Assembly: GCA_958450325.1 (NCBI GenBank)
Contig: OY288243.1
Location: forward strand, 67,874,606-67,938,605
DNA length: 64,000 bases
Direction of reading: 5' to 3'
From: Agrostemma githago
Lineage: Eukaryota; Streptophyta; Magnoliopsida; Caryophyllales; Caryophyllaceae
Shown: positions 11,132 through 22,951 of the stretch, in pieces
How the letters are laid out: each line of letters opens with the position of its first letter
Numbering within the stretch: the stretch's first letter is position 1
Translations under genes and position numbers: made by a program
The notes under the pieces: model-generated
Databases searched by the model: none
Told to the model about the DNA's origin: nothing
Seen by the model: only the letters and a program-made list of their open reading frames with translations

Positions 11132-11489
11132 ACCCTATCTCAATGTCATTTGCAAAAGTTTATAAAAAATGTCTTTTTTATGAATTTTCAAAATTTTAAG
11201 CAAGTCAATAAGTTAGGATCATTTATCCTACCGTTGCACATCTTGAATTAATAATCTTGATGTATTTCAAAAAATTGCAAAAATACTTCTGAACTACGGA
11301 AGGTTTGATTCCATTAATTTTGGATACGTAGGCAACCCCTCAAAAGGGTACAACCATTGCAATAACGGAAAAAACGGGAACGGTATTCACTAATATGTCT
11401 TTTTATTATTTCAAAAAAATACAAAAAAAAGGGCAACAAAATCACACCACAAAAAATAGTAGTAATACTTAAATAATAAATTTAGGAGA
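11132..11489 (+). other. Spacer between the convergent sense pol and antisense gene of element A
   Basis: About 360 bp, AT-rich, with no gene. It separates the pol stop from the stop of the antisense gene, so both transcription units terminate here. AATAAA-like words occur near 11474 (AATAATAAATT). I could not identify a definite terminator. Confidence 0.5.
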
Positions 11490-13160
11490 CTACTCGTACA
11501 TTTTCCCTTTTCCCTTATCTTTTGGGTCACGTGGAGCCCGGGGCCGACGGGGCGGCGGCGAACATTCCCTAATCACAAGGGGAACTTCCTTTGCTCGAAC
11601 CCGCTTCTTCGATTTTGGATTTTCCATCCTTTGCACCGGCCCAAGCCGAGCCCTAACCGGCTCGGGAAGCCTGTCTCGAGGACCAAGTCGGTCCTTAGCA
11701 GCCAGTCTTGGCCCTAGTCTCCTTTCTAAGTCCATCTGGGGGCTCACCTTCCCCCGTGCACCCTTATTACTGGACCCTTCAGTCTGAGTCCAAGATCTTC
11801 TTTTCTGACCTGTCGAGCTAGCTCCCTCAGTAAAGAAGCTCTTATTGTCCTTAGCATGCTCCCGGCGTAGCAGGTCATAAGCCTCGTCAATTTTCAGGGC
11901 AGCCCGAGTTTTAGCTGAATCAGCTCAGGTCCATCTTACATAAGAATCGGTTACCCAGATCGAATGAGAATTTTTAAGAACGGGCCAAGTAGCTCGTGTA
12001 TACCACCTTTGCATCCAGGTGTCACACATCACATCTATTAGCTGAGTAGATTCACTCACAACGGCCTCGACTTCTGGGATTCTTTGTGCCCGACCATATT
12101 GCCTAAGTATGCGATCGGGAAAGAGGTGAATTGTTTGCCTAAAAGATAGGATTACCTGATATATAGCTCTATCTCGAGATTCTAGACCAGTCCAAAGGTA
12201 AATTGGCCACCATGGCACGGCCCAACGGATCAACAGGCCTCCATGGAAAGATAGCACCTCATCCCAATATTATTGGGTATTGAAGCGAGAAAAGGCAATA
12301 GCTCGTCTCCTCGACATAACTTGCCTGGGTTGATATCGGCTCACATCTAAGGGAGGATCCAAGATCGATAGCCACAGCTGAAAAATCCGAAAAAAAAATC
12401 AAAATCGCAAAAATCGTCAAAATCACGTGAAAAAAAAAAACGTGAAAAGGCGTGAAAACCGAGAAGACCGCAGAAACCGGGAAAATTGGGAAAAGCCGGA
12501 AATTCAAAAACGGCATACCTGCAGAAGCCGAGTACTCCCAGTCAGCCTGACTGACGGATCCCTCTTACGATTATCCAAACCCTGGATAATCTCTCCTGTA
12601 ATCAGCCAAGCCGGGCTGTGCTCCGTCTCCATCAGGTCAGCCACAGTGAAAAGTCTGACATGGCCCATACAAGATAACAAATCCATATGCCCTTCAAAAG
12701 CATAAACATGGAGCATACAAAAAGTAAAGGCCCTACGGCTATGAACCGGCCTGACCCGGACATCATCTGGATTCATGAATTTTTCAGCCAGGTCGATCAG
12801 GGAAACGGTATCTCCTTCTAGCATGCGGGATACCTCCATATAGGAAAGCCCTAAAAATTCCCTTAACTTCCTCCTAGGGTCAGAAACTGAAAAAGGGATA
12901 GCAGGGCAAAGTATAGGATTCCGTCCTCCCGCAGCAGCAATTTCCTCAGGAATAGGGCAAATCTCTCCTCGAGGAAAACCAAATACATGATAGGTATCAT
13001 CCCAATAGGATAGGCAAGCATCCAAGAAGTGGCAGTCTACTTGCATCTGACGGATCACGGACAATTGGGTAACGCCATTCTGATTTAGGATAGCCCTATC
13101 AGCATCCCTAAAATATTTAGACCACTCGTGCAGCATTCCCACTAATCGGTCGATTCCCAT
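11490..13160 (-). pseudogene. Antisense DUF7745-type gene of element A (two exons)
   Basis: On the minus strand an ATG at 13160 opens 214 codons to 12519. A GT-AG intron lies at 12518-12378 (donor CAG/GTATGC, acceptor TTTTTCAG), and exon 2 runs from 12377 to TAG at 11490. Exon 1 has the pattern of the plant DUF7745 family: an acidic/aromatic start (LHEWSKYFRDADRAIL), FLDACLSYWDDTYHVFGF and a PIPEE motif. Exon 2 has the family's FPDRILRQYGRAQRIP block, then a long tail rich in Lys, Arg and Pro (PPPRRPRAP). The function of this domain is unknown to me. Exon 2 contains two in-frame stops (about 12272-12274 and 11922-11924), so this copy is decayed or recoded. Additional antisense ORFs are known from Tat/Ogre elements. 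The intron and TATA box argue that it is, or was, a real transcription unit. Confidence 0.75.
12378..12518 (-). other. Predicted 141-bp intron of the antisense gene of element A
   Basis: On the minus strand the donor is CTGCAG/GTATGC and the acceptor is a T-rich tract ending TTTTTCAG. Splicing here joins two phase-0 exons that both match the DUF7745 pattern. The intron is AT-rich, as plant introns are. Confidence 0.6.
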
Positions 13161-13261
13161 ATTTATTTTGCTAAAAGAAAGAATAAATTTTTCAGGGCTT
13201 ATTCTTTTCTTTAAGTAATTGAGGAATTATGGAATTATGAAATTCATGAAGCAAATAGGGG

Positions 13262-13269
13262 TATTTATA
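13262..13269 (-). promoter_or_regulatory. TATA box for the antisense gene of element A
   Basis: Read on the minus strand this is TATAAATA in the context GCTATAAATACCCC, about 100 bp upstream of the ATG at 13160. That spacing suits a start near 13235 and a 75-base leader. It lies inside the element, before the 3' LTR, so the antisense gene need not use the LTR promoter. Confidence 0.6.
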
Positions 13270-13805
13270 GCATGAAAATAAGTCCTCCTCCTCACCTTAG
13301 GATTCCCAATCCTAGAGTATTTAGCATACAAGCCATTGTCCTAAGGCTTAGCTAAGTCATCCCGAGCATTCCTATTCCTTTTCAAAGTCAAAACAAAAAT
13401 TCCCTAATTTTTCAAAGACTTTTTCAAGCTCAAAAAATTCAAACCTTTTCTCAAAATTTTTATTCCCCAGCACGAGTCATTTTTCCTACAAATATTACAT
13501 GCAAAATTTTGCAGCTTTGCATAAATATGTACAGGACGACTCGAGCAGGACCATGCGATTTGCATAACTCCCCAGTGGCATTTAACAAGATGAGCCCACA
13601 TACAGGCCCATTTTAAATCTCATATGACGAGTTCAAATTCCCCACGGAGTTATCATCGTCAATTCAGGTACATTTCTAGCCCATGGCCGGCGGGCCCTCC
13701 ACGCAGGTCTAATGGACCTTAAACGACCCGACCGGAAGCTGCCAGGTTTTAATCCTTGATTGACCTGGTGGCTACTCTGACTTTCGCCCTGTCCAAGCCT
13801 CAGTC
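13270..13805. other. Upstream region of the antisense gene, before the polypurine tract
   Basis: About 535 bp with no supported gene. It would hold upstream promoter elements of the antisense gene. The right end (about 13690-13800) is GC-richer. The short frame at 13404-13601 resembles nothing known. Confidence 0.4.
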
Positions 13806-13818
13806 AGAGTGGGGGCTC
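13806..13818 (+). promoter_or_regulatory. Polypurine tract of element A
   Basis: AGAGTGGGGGCTC lies directly before the 3' LTR start TGTAGACACC. It is the expected priming site for plus-strand DNA synthesis. Confidence 0.75.
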
Positions 13819-16384
13819 TGTAGACACCCACATTTTGACCGCCAGGTGTCTATAGTAGTTTCCGACAAACACCCGATGATGATCGGACGCTAACATGCTT
13901 TAACATACTCGGAAATGGGCTCGAAATGATGGACATTTGGCCTAGGCATTTTAAGGAGTACAAATCTCACCAAACCAACCTCAAATGCAGGCCCAGTGGG
14001 TCGTTTCGAGTCAAATAACACTAATTTGGGTCGAATCCGTCACCAGGGGTAAAACCGTCTTTTAGCGACCGAGTCAAAACCCGGTCAAAGATATTTCCCG
14101 AAACTCGTAGGCTGACCGTGACATCCCACACGTCCTATTCGGACTCCAACTCTACAAAATCAGCCATACAAAAAAATAATAAACAATTCCGTTTAAGGTA
14201 GAATTCGATCCCGAGTAGGAATCCTATCCGAGAACCGACTCAGACACTCAACCGAGTGCAACCACTCGGCCAAGTAGTACAAGTCAGCCGGTTTTCCTCT
14301 TTTCTTCTCTTACAAGAAAACGGAATTCTCGTTCTCCTCAGCTTCTTACCCAAGCGGTAATTCTAGCTCAAACAGGAATCCTATTCAAAAACCGATTGGA
14401 GTACCCGACCGAGTGTAAAACACTCGGCCGAAACAGCCCAAAACAAGATCAAAACAGCCGAGATGCCTTTCTTCCTCCACAAGAAAGCGGAATTCTTATT
14501 TCCCTCAAATTCCCTCGTTTCCTATCCTAAGCGGTATTCGAACTCTCCTAAACCAAGGTCGGAAACTCCCTATAAATAGGACCTCCCGTCCAACACTTTC
14601 AAGGACCGAAAAAAATACAATTCACACACACACACACGATTTTTTAGCAACAACTTTCTATCATCCCGACACACATAATTCCTTAGCATCGAGAAACCGA
14701 TATTATATCCAAAACCCGAAGGAAAACGGGCCCCAATACCCGAAACCTTCACCCGTCTTAACCGTGCCACCCTAACCCAACCGACGTTGCCTCGACGCTC
14801 CCGTGCCTAGCCACATTCCGACGAGTCCCGATCCGAGTCAACAAAAGCATGTAGGTTGAGGGTGTAATCAAACCCGATTTCTTCCTTTCTCTCCTTTTCT
14901 CCTCTTCGTCCGTTTTGTTTTTTTACGGGTCTAGAGTCGATTTTTTTTATTTTTCTAATATCGTTATTAACGAAAAACTATTTTCATAACATATATTCTG
15001 AAAAATATGATATCGATTTTTCCATAATCGAATATTGTATCGAAAAGAATTATATTAAGATTTTGACGATACTAAAAATCGTTACATCTTTTTTTCGTTC
15101 AAAAATTCTTTTCTTTTCTCGTTCGAAACAAACTATTTTACAAAACTTTTTTTAACTCATTCTAAATATCCGATATCGATTTCATAATCGAATATCGGGT
15201 ACGACGAATATCGAAAACATGGATCGAATACAAGTTAATTCATAATTTGTGCGCGATTCATCAAAATAACAATTTTCGAACAAATAAATAAAAACCGGAC
15301 AGACCCGTACGCAAGTCGCGCCACGCCCGAGCGACTCGCGCACGAGCCTGAAACCCGGACTGTTTTTTTAACATTTTTCGTTCGTTTATTATTTATTCTT
15401 CGATCGATTTCTAAAATTAACATCTTTTCTAAAAACTATTCCAAGTGTTTGATATTGATTTCGTAGTCAACTATCGAATATAAAGAATATCGAAAATATT
15501 AAGTCGAGTACGAATCATGTAATATTCATACGCGATTTAATACAAACATCGAGTCTTCGAAAACCGGCACCGAGACAGGCTACCACGCGACCCGCCGGCG
15601 TCCCGGGCGAGTCGCGCGGCCGGCTGTTATGCCGAGGCCTTTTCCGTCTTTTTTATTATTTTTCGAACTTCGTTTTTTATACAAAACAACGTTCTTTTCA
15701 ACAATATTTTTCAGATTTCGATATTCTCTCGATCTCGTTATTTTATTTTGCTATTTTTATCTACAAATCGATACTAACTCGTTTGTTCATCTTTTGTAGC
15801 AAATTCATCTTTTTTATTTCATTTGTTTTATTATACTAAAACGAGTCTCACATGTTAAATTTGACTTTGACATTAATTAATTTTGCATGCATTAAACCAC
15901 TTAGCAACTCATTCAATTCCTCACATGTTTAGGAAAACAATGTTTGCATATCATTCGTTCAACTAACGCGCGCATTAAAACGTCATTCGATATCCTAGTA
16001 GAGGCCGCTAATGTGCGGGCGGGGTTGGGTGTTCTTAGTGAACTTCCCAACACGTACCCTCACCCCTTACTCAGAACTGTGGTTTCCGGATGTCCGAAAC
16101 CATTGGCAACGAGAGTCATTCAATATACGATTAACCGCTCCAGTCGGCATCTATATCGATATGCAAAAGGGACGAGCCCAATAAACTCTGACATCGGAAA
16201 TGGGCCGTATTTTGTACACGGCCCACTACGACATAGAGTGGGCTCGAACGGTTCCGAATAACCATAAAATTCGGTGGCGACTCCAACTTCGATTTAAATT
16301 TCCATTTGACCATCTCATGGAGATTCATTCGCCTCCCCAAACCCGCGTGTGGCCGCGTCAGGGTGGACCTATGTCATGTCCACA
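13819..16384 (+). repeat. 3' LTR of element A
   Basis: The LTR is 2566 bp, starts TGTAGACACC, ends GTCCACA, and is followed by the target duplication ACGAC (16385-16389). Compared with the 5' LTR I see about 30 substitutions, a shorter (CA)n run near 14624, a small insertion in a T-run near 14948 and a 3-bp deletion near 15955. TATAAATA is at 14571-14578. Confidence 0.95.
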
Positions 16385-16400
16385 ACGACCGCCCTGTATG

Positions 16401-18847
16401 TTATGCAACAGGGGCATCCTTGTCATGACCAGTGGCCCCCTCGGGTGACTTATTAGCCCTGGGTTCGTTCTTGGCTGCGTGAAGGGTCTGAAAGGCGTCC
16501 TCATCAAAATCCGGACGCATCTCCTTGATGACCTCCATAACAAACTCTGAAGATGAAGAAGCTCCTGATTCAAAAACCTTATCCACCGCCAAGTTAGCCT
16601 CTTGGATGATTTCATCCTTTTCCTTGAGCCATTTCTCGCTCTGAGCCTGCAGCTCACCCCGGGCCTCCTGGAGATCCGAGTCAGCCTTGGTCAGGCGAGC
16701 AGCGTACTCCCCAAGGCGGCCCTTCATCTCGGCAACCCCTTTTCTAGCCTGCTCCATCTCAACCTCCAACTCGGCAGCTTTCTTCCTAGCCTGCTCCAGC
16801 TCGGTAACCTCCTTCTTGGCCAGCTCCAAAGCAACCTCCAAATTTGTTGCTTCCCTCACAACCTTCTCACCCTGGTCCTTCCAGCGGGCGACTTGACCCT
16901 TAGCTTCCTCCAGCTCGTTTTCACGCTTAGACAGCTAAAGCTTCAAGTTGGCGATGAGAACAACATCTCTCTTAATTAGCGCTATACGGTCAGGAAGGGA
17001 GGACCCAGGGGTAATGTTTAGTTCCTCATCACTCAGGCGGTCAAGGGCCGCCAGCTCTGCAGAATCCTGGAAAATTCGGGAGCAGAGTTGGATAAACTGG
17101 GCCGCTTGACTGCTGGAGTGGGTCAGGGCCCTGGCAATCTGATCCACCGACGAAGAATTGGTGTCTGAAAACAAGGCAGAGACATCAACGCTCTCACCAA
17201 TAGCGAAGTTGAACTCAGCATTCCCCCCCCCTCCGTAAACAGAGTCTCAGGAAGGACAGGAGCAAGGCGCTTCGCCTGAGGAGTGCTGGCGTCTGCTTCC
17301 AGGTAAACCACCTGGTCAGCGTCTACTGGCTCCCTGTTTTTCCTCTTCCTGCCCACCAGGGGATTACTCTCCCCAGTCTCCTCAGAAGCAGAGGGCTTCG
17401 CCCACGCAGAGGGATGAGTCCCAGGGGAGGTATCTCCGCGCTTGCTGGACGGGAAGGGAGTAGCCTCCGAAGTAGCCTCCACCTCTGCCGTCCTGGGGAC
17501 GGGAGTCAAAGCTGGAGGACGTGCAGACGACGACCTAGGAGGAGGGGGAGGGACCCTCGCCCTGCTGGCTGAGACGCTCTTCACATATTTCATGATGGTC
17601 TGCTTCCTGAAATCGACAGGGAAGGGAGGACGATTATTAGAAACCACGAAGTCCTTGTTCAGGCCAATATCCCTCAGCTGCCTCTTGGACCAAGTGTAGT
17701 CAACGAGCTCTGCAAAACTCAAGAAACTTTACCAAATCAGCATATAACAAAACAAGGGTTAGAAACAGCCAACTACTACACAAGCCCCTAAACTACCTTC
17801 GCTAAGGCCTGGGTTTAACCCCACTCGAGTCAGGTATTCATCAGTCGATATGAGGTCCGCGGGGGGAAGTCAGATTTTAGGGCCAAATACGCCCTTCGTA
17901 TCCTTGGCAGAAATGAATCGCTTGACCAAGGACTCCTCTTTTTCGTTCATCTTGACCTCAAAAGCCTTACCCCCAACCCCACGGTGGTACTCCTGGCGAG
18001 TCTCCAATCGAGTATGGACATGGTTCCTGAAATGTCGGGGGATCCTCCACCCTTCCTCACTATGCACATACAGGAAATTGTCCTTCCAGTCTTTCAGACT
18101 ATTCATGGTCGGCCAGGCTAGGGAAAAACTCTTCTGCCTGAGAAAAGAAAAGTACACTGGAGAGCCGCCCCTCTCTGTAGAAGCAACCATCTGCAGGCCG
18201 ACCATGTATCTAAGGGCGTCTATGGAAGGCTCTTCATTCAGGAACAAGCAAGTCCAAGTGTAGGCCACCAGGGACCAGACAGCCACGGCGGTCAGCTGGG
18301 CGACGACCACGTTCATGTGCCGGAAAACTTCCTCCAAAAAGGGGTGGAGGGGAAAGCGCAGGCCGAATTCTAGGCACTCATGGTAGACAGCGATACAACC
18401 ATCGGGGGGGTTACACACAGTGTCCTTCTTCCCAGGGATAGTAATTGAGTAGGCCCTCCCAATGTTGTTGAAATTGGCTATGGCCTCTGCGGCACTCTTC
18501 TCTAATATAATATCCCGGTTCTTGAGAGCAGGGTAGGTCTGCAAGGGGATCCTATACTTAACCTTATCTAGGTAATAGGTCTTCCCTGGGTTCCTAGGCA
18601 CCAAAGGGCCGGCGATTGTGGAGGGATCAATCTCCAGTGCCTCGTCGTCGGAATCGAGAACATCGAACGGGGCAGGGTCGGGGGAGTTGGCTCCCCCACT
18701 GTCCTCTGAAGGTGGCTCTCCGACCACCGTAACCTCCGGCCTACCGGAAGAAGAGGGAAGGTCTGTGTTAACCCTTCCTACTCCCTCCTCTGATCTTCCG
18801 TTAGACGGTCCGTAGAAGGATAGAATTCGAGCACGATGATGAGTCAT
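16401..18847 (-). pseudogene. Antisense gene of element H: gypsy-type Transposase_28 domain plus coiled coil
   Basis: The minus-strand ATG is at 18847 (MTHHRARILSFYG). A Ser/Pro/acidic N-terminus is followed by a domain like PF04195, the putative gypsy-type transposase family (GLRFPLHPFLEEVFRHMNV). A GT-AG intron is predicted at 17796-17710. Exon 2 starts ELVDYTWSKRQL, has a Pro/Ser-rich linker (VPPPPPRSSSARPP), and ends in a long Glu/Ala/Lys coiled coil (about 16950-16560) with a stop at 16401. Three lesions are visible: TGA at 17870, a frameshift in the C-run at 17223-17231, and TAG at 16935. Proteins of this build are common as antisense ORFs or stand-alone genes derived from Tat-type elements; the activity implied by the name is not established. 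Its stop lies 16 bp from the insertion point of element A. Confidence 0.75.
17710..17796 (-). other. Predicted 87-bp intron of the element H antisense gene
   Basis: The minus-strand donor is GCGAAG/GTAGTT and the acceptor is a T-rich stretch ending GTTTTGCAG. It joins the block ending RVGLNPGLSE to the block starting ELVDYTW, which lie in sequence in related proteins. Confidence 0.6.
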
Positions 18848-19048
18848 GATATTCAGACGAGCAAGAAAAAGAAACGAACAATGGAAAGACAAGTCACAGA
18901 GCAGGGTTTCTAACCTAGTCAAGCGTCGCCAGAGAAAGACGCCGGAAGGATCCTCAGTTCTAATGCTCAACAGTGAGAGGAGTATGTGAAGTAAGTAGGT
19001 TTATGAGATTCAAAAAGTGTAAAAGGGAGAATGGAGGAGACAGGGACG

Positions 19049-19056
19049 CTTTTATA
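19049..19056 (-). promoter_or_regulatory. TATA box for the antisense gene of element H
   Basis: The minus-strand sequence is CTATAAAAGC, about 200 bp upstream of the ATG at 18847. It is followed by a pyrimidine-rich leader, typical of a plant 5' UTR. It parallels the arrangement in element A. Confidence 0.55.
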
Positions 19057-19956
19057 GGAGAAGGAAGATGAAATGTCCCCTAAGAAAGTCATCCATCCTG
19101 ACATCCTCCTTACAAAGCCCCCACGTGTCACGCTTTTTGAAATCCAACCACCCATCACTTCCCAAGAAAGCCTTGAATGTAACACCTCGTTATTTTTTGA
19201 GTCAATTATAAGGCGTTACTGGTCTATTTTATTTAAATCGGGTTATTAAGTCGGGAAAAGTATTTTCGATGTCTTTATAAAATTAAAATATTTTGGGTCA
19301 TCTTATAATAATCGGTTTCGATTTTCTTAAAGTGGAACGTTATTTTATAAATCGATTTTGTATCGGGTTGAAATTTGGGTCAAAAACAAGTAAAAAAAAG
19401 AAAGAAAAGGAAACCTAAATTCTATTTAAACACCACCCAGTCATCCCTTATTTTCCCACTACTACATTTCGTCGTCGACATTTCAGCCACGTCGTCGGCG
19501 CTTTATACGTGAATTTTACTCTTTTACCCTTCCCCTAATTATGATTAATGATATTAATTAAGTTTGTTAATTAATGTAATTAATATTTCCGAGTAAATTA
19601 AAATTACGGTTTTTGTACTCTTGAACGGTTTTTGAGGCACGTGTCTCAACGTAACTCTTTTACCCTTATGTAATATATTCTAATGAATTTAATTAAGTTT
19701 CTTAACTAACGTAACAAATATATTCCCGACTAATATGAAATGTCGGTTTTTGGACTATTGAACGGTCTCCGAGACACGTGTCTCAATGTATCCCGGGAAT
19801 ATGTTTAGGAAATTTATATTTCGCAGAAATCGATCCCACCATCAGCCAAATCGATACCAAAATCGAATATAGAAAACAATAACTACTCAATTAGGGTATA
19901 TATCACACACAAATTAGTTATGGGGAACCTAAACTATCAATCTAATCGAAATGGGG

Positions 19957-20448
19957 CTCGATTTTTCGCGAACTGGGTCTGGAAACAGACCTCGACGCCG
20001 GAAAACCGCGTCTGGGGGGTCCCCTAGACGCATGAATTTCGCGTCTAAGAGGCCCCTCAGACGCGAAATTCATGCGTCTGAGGGGCCTCCTAGACGCGAA
20101 ATGGGGACCCCCCAAACGCATGAATTTCGCGTCTAGGAGGCCCCTCAGACGCATGAATTTCGCGTCTATGGGGTCCCCTGGACGCTGGAAATCCGCGTCT
20201 GGGGGGTCGATTTTTCGCGAACTGGGTCTGGAAACAGACCTCGACGCCGGAAAACCGCGTCTGAGGGGTCCCCTAGACGCATGAATTTCGCGTCTAAGAG
20301 GCCCCTCAGACGCGAAATTCATGCGTCTGAGGGACCTCCTAGACGCGAAATTCATGCGTCGGAGGGGCCCCCCAAACGCATGAATTTCGCGTCTAGGAGG
20401 CCCCTCAGACGCATGAATTTCGCGTCTAGGGGGTCCCTTGGACGCCAA
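19957..20448. repeat. CpG-rich palindromic minisatellite, two 249-bp copies
   Basis: The block beginning TCGATTTTTCGCGAACTGGG occurs at 19958 and 20207. Each copy is filled with alternating modules of about 28-30 bp such as GACGCATGAATTTCGCGTCT and their inverse. Both strands therefore carry the same words, and each module is a near-palindrome. CpG density is far above the surrounding LTR. Open frames on both strands (repeating MNFASRRPLRR-like or EIHASEGPPRR-like words) are caused by this periodicity. Confidence 0.85.
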
Positions 20449-20456
20449 AAAAATTA

Positions 20457-20545
20457 CAAAAATTTGTAATTAGTAAGTCTCGAACCCACAACCTCTTGAA
20501 GACAAATGAGCCTCTTCACCACTAAACCAACTGAACATTGTTGAT
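20457..20545 (-). repeat. tRNA-like SINE head, reverse orientation
   Basis: On the minus strand GTTCAGTTGGTTTAGTGGTG (an A-box-like word) is followed about 35 bp later by GGTTGTGGGTTCGAGACTTA (a B-box-like word), then a short AT-rich tail against the minisatellite edge. This layout is that of a tRNA-derived SINE promoter. I see no clear target duplication, so it may be an old fragment. Confidence 0.5.
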
Positions 20546-22939
20546 AAACCTTACTAAACTATTATCTATATTTGATTCTAAAACCTCCTAAAATCGCCTA
20601 TTAATACAATTTAAATATTATTAATAATATTAGTGTTGTTGTGGATGGGGGAGGATATATAATATAACATAATCCGTAACATAATAAAATGACGGTTTTC
20701 AAAAAAAAAAACGTTTTATTATCGAGTTTCATTAACATGATTAAACTTTTTAATTTCATTAACAAAGTTAGTGAATGTAATTAGGGAAGGACGTTGTTGT
20801 CTTTTCACATTAAAAGTCGCCGACAACCTAATTTCTAGAAAAGTCGGGTTTCTAGAAAAGTCGGGTTTCTCTAAAGAAAAGACGCTTTTTTTAAGTGAGA
20901 GAAAATTAAATTAAATATGGTGAGTGGAGTTTGAGTGGATATATAATAAGGACAAGATAATAACGGAACGGTTTGAAAAATTAAAAAACCGCTTCATTAA
21001 CGAGTTTCAATAACTAATCTAACTTCTAAAATTACATAACATTAGTTAACTAATCTAATTAAGGCAAGGGCAAGGCAAGGGCAAGATCGTCTTTTACTTT
21101 AAAAAGCGCCGACGACGTGGCTGAAATGTCGACGACAAAAAACAGCACTCTATTTTCCCCATCACCTTTACTTCTTGTTTTGAGTTCCTGCCGCCATACT
21201 CTCTCTCTCCTTCTGCTCCTCGATTTTTAGTTTTCAACCGAATTGATTCTTCATCCTTGCTTACTCTAACACGTTTGTACACTTGTCTTCATCAAAATAG
21301 TAAGTACTCTAATCTATAATCTCTTTATTTCTTAAAATTATTGGACCAAATATGTAGTATGTCTAAATATTTTAAGTTTCTATCATTTTCTTTTGTCAAC
21401 TCGTTTTCTCGACATAATTTTAACAACCTTGTAAGAAATTATTACTGGGCTTGGTTTCTATGAGAGTCGATTATATCTATTGTAGCGATTATTAAAATTT
21501 TGAATTGGATGGTGTCAGAGTCAATTAGTTGGGCCGGCTACAAATTTTGTTAGTGCAGAATAAGCTCAATATAAATAGGTTAATAGTTGGAGGGTTCGAG
21601 CAAGTTCGGTACAGAGTCCGTTTGTTATAATGGCTGTTAGGTATGTGTATGTGTATAGCAGATGGGGAGTGTGCTGGTTGTGGAGCTTTGAGAAATTGTA
21701 ATGGAAAGTGTGTGCGTAGGATTGGAGGTATTAGATTAGGTTCAAGTACTTAGTTTTATGTTTTAGGCTAGCCATTTATATGAGTTTATAATGGTACTTC
21801 GTAAAAGTTTTGAGAGGATTCTTTTTGTTAATAGACGGCGGTAATTATAAATTAGTAAGATTAGAGTTTTAAAATATTTATATTATTTGTAGCTTGTGGG
21901 TTTGAGGAGAAAGAATTCTTGGAGTAATTCTAGCTGAGTTGTTACCATCTTGAGAGGTAAGGACGTTTTACCCTTTTCACTTCAAGTAAAGAGCATGTTC
22001 GGATCAAACAATATTTTTATAACGGATTTGTAAATTATTTCGTCGATGGTGAATTTTTATATATATTACTCTGTAATGTTTGGATATTGAACTTCACATT
22101 GGTACTGGTTTGGTAAAAAATTTGGTAACTTATAACAGACTCTGGGAGCTCTGTTGGTCTAGACGGTTTTAAGGTGCGTCTAAGACGTTCCTGGGACTTC
22201 GTCCCGAAACTATTTTTGAGTGGGGATTGTCCGACCCTCACTCGCTAGGGAGTTAGACTTTCTCCTTTGGCAGTTTCATCCTACTGACTGTCCAAATGTG
22301 AGAGGTGCGCACTATTATGAGTCTAGATAAGCACAGGTGGTTACCTCTAGACCGTGCAAGGATAGAACCTTGGCACACAGGTTGCGAATAATATATATTT
22401 TGGTTGGTTTGATTTTGACTATTCTTTTTATGGTATTCTGGTATTTAAACGATGATTTTAACTATGATTTCAGTTTGTTATTATTATTATTATTATTATT
22501 TCACGATTTATTATATTATTATACTTTTACTCAGCTTTGCTGACGTCCTTTTGTTTTGGGTTGTTCCCCCGCTGGAACCTGTACCTATTTGTGTTTTTGG
22601 GTACAGCTGATAGGTACACGTGATTTGCTGCATGGGTGCATTCTGGTATCGGGTTATGCTGAGCGAGGAAGGACTTTTATTTAACTTGACTCCAAACTAT
22701 TTATATTATTATTGGATTTATTGGTTTGCTATTGTTTTAAACCGTTTTGGATTTTGTAAGACTTAAAGACTTCCGCTGCAACGTTTTCATTTAATTAACT
22801 ATCAAATTTCTATTTTTAGTTATTTATTATTTATCCTTTTCCTTGCACTTGGCTTGGTGAGCTAAGTGTGGAGTAACAACTTTGAGTTTTTCGTTTTTGG
22901 TTTATTATTTTGGTTGCGAAAATTTATGGTTGTTACAGT

Positions 22940-22951
22940 TGGTATCAGAGC
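22940..22951 (+). promoter_or_regulatory. Primer binding site of element C (initiator tRNA-Met)
   Basis: TGGTATCAGAGC, two bases after the LTR end TTACA, is the standard complement of the 3' end of initiator tRNA-Met used by chromoviruses and copia elements. Confidence 0.9.

Larger units (their letters stand above)
1133..16384 (+). mobile_element. Element A: complete Tat/Ogre-type Ty3/gypsy LTR retrotransposon
   Basis: This is a full-length element of about 15.25 kb. Both LTRs start TGTAGACACC and end CA. The flanking 5-bp duplication is ACGAC at 1128-1132 and 16385-16389. Order: 5' LTR, primer binding site, leader, gag-protease, RT, RNaseH, second (archaeal-type) RNaseH, integrase, an antisense gene, polypurine tract, 3' LTR. 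Two RNaseH domains, a protease D-D-G-S-A motif, a tRNA-Arg-like primer site and a long region with an antisense gene mark the Tat/Ogre clade. The LTRs differ by roughly 30 substitutions and a few indels by eye (about 1.2 percent), so insertion is recent, yet the sense frame carries two nonsense codons and two frameshifts. It sits just beyond the stop of the antisense gene of element H. Confidence 0.95.
19179..22937 (+). repeat. 5' LTR of chromovirus element C
   Basis: The LTR is 3759 bp. It starts TGTAACACCTCG and ends GGTTGTTACA, so the ends form the short inverted repeat TGTAACA/TGTTACA. The initiator-tRNA primer site follows two bases later. Such ends and lengths are usual for Tekay/Del chromoviruses. 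Inside are a CpG-rich palindromic minisatellite (19957-20448), a tRNA-like segment in reverse (about 20457-20545), AT-rich blocks and a (TTA)n run near 22480. The five bases before it are TTGAA; no matching right-hand copy was found. No host gene is supported inside. Confidence 0.8.

Noticed and set aside
16602..16979. Leu-rich plus-strand open frame opposite the coiled coil
   Set aside because: It is the complement of the coiled-coil region of the antisense gene of element H; composition explains it.
19942..20469. Repetitive proteins on both strands (MNFASRRPLRR-like, EIHASEGPPRR-like)
   Set aside because: Artefact of a palindromic CpG-rich minisatellite whose period is a multiple of three.
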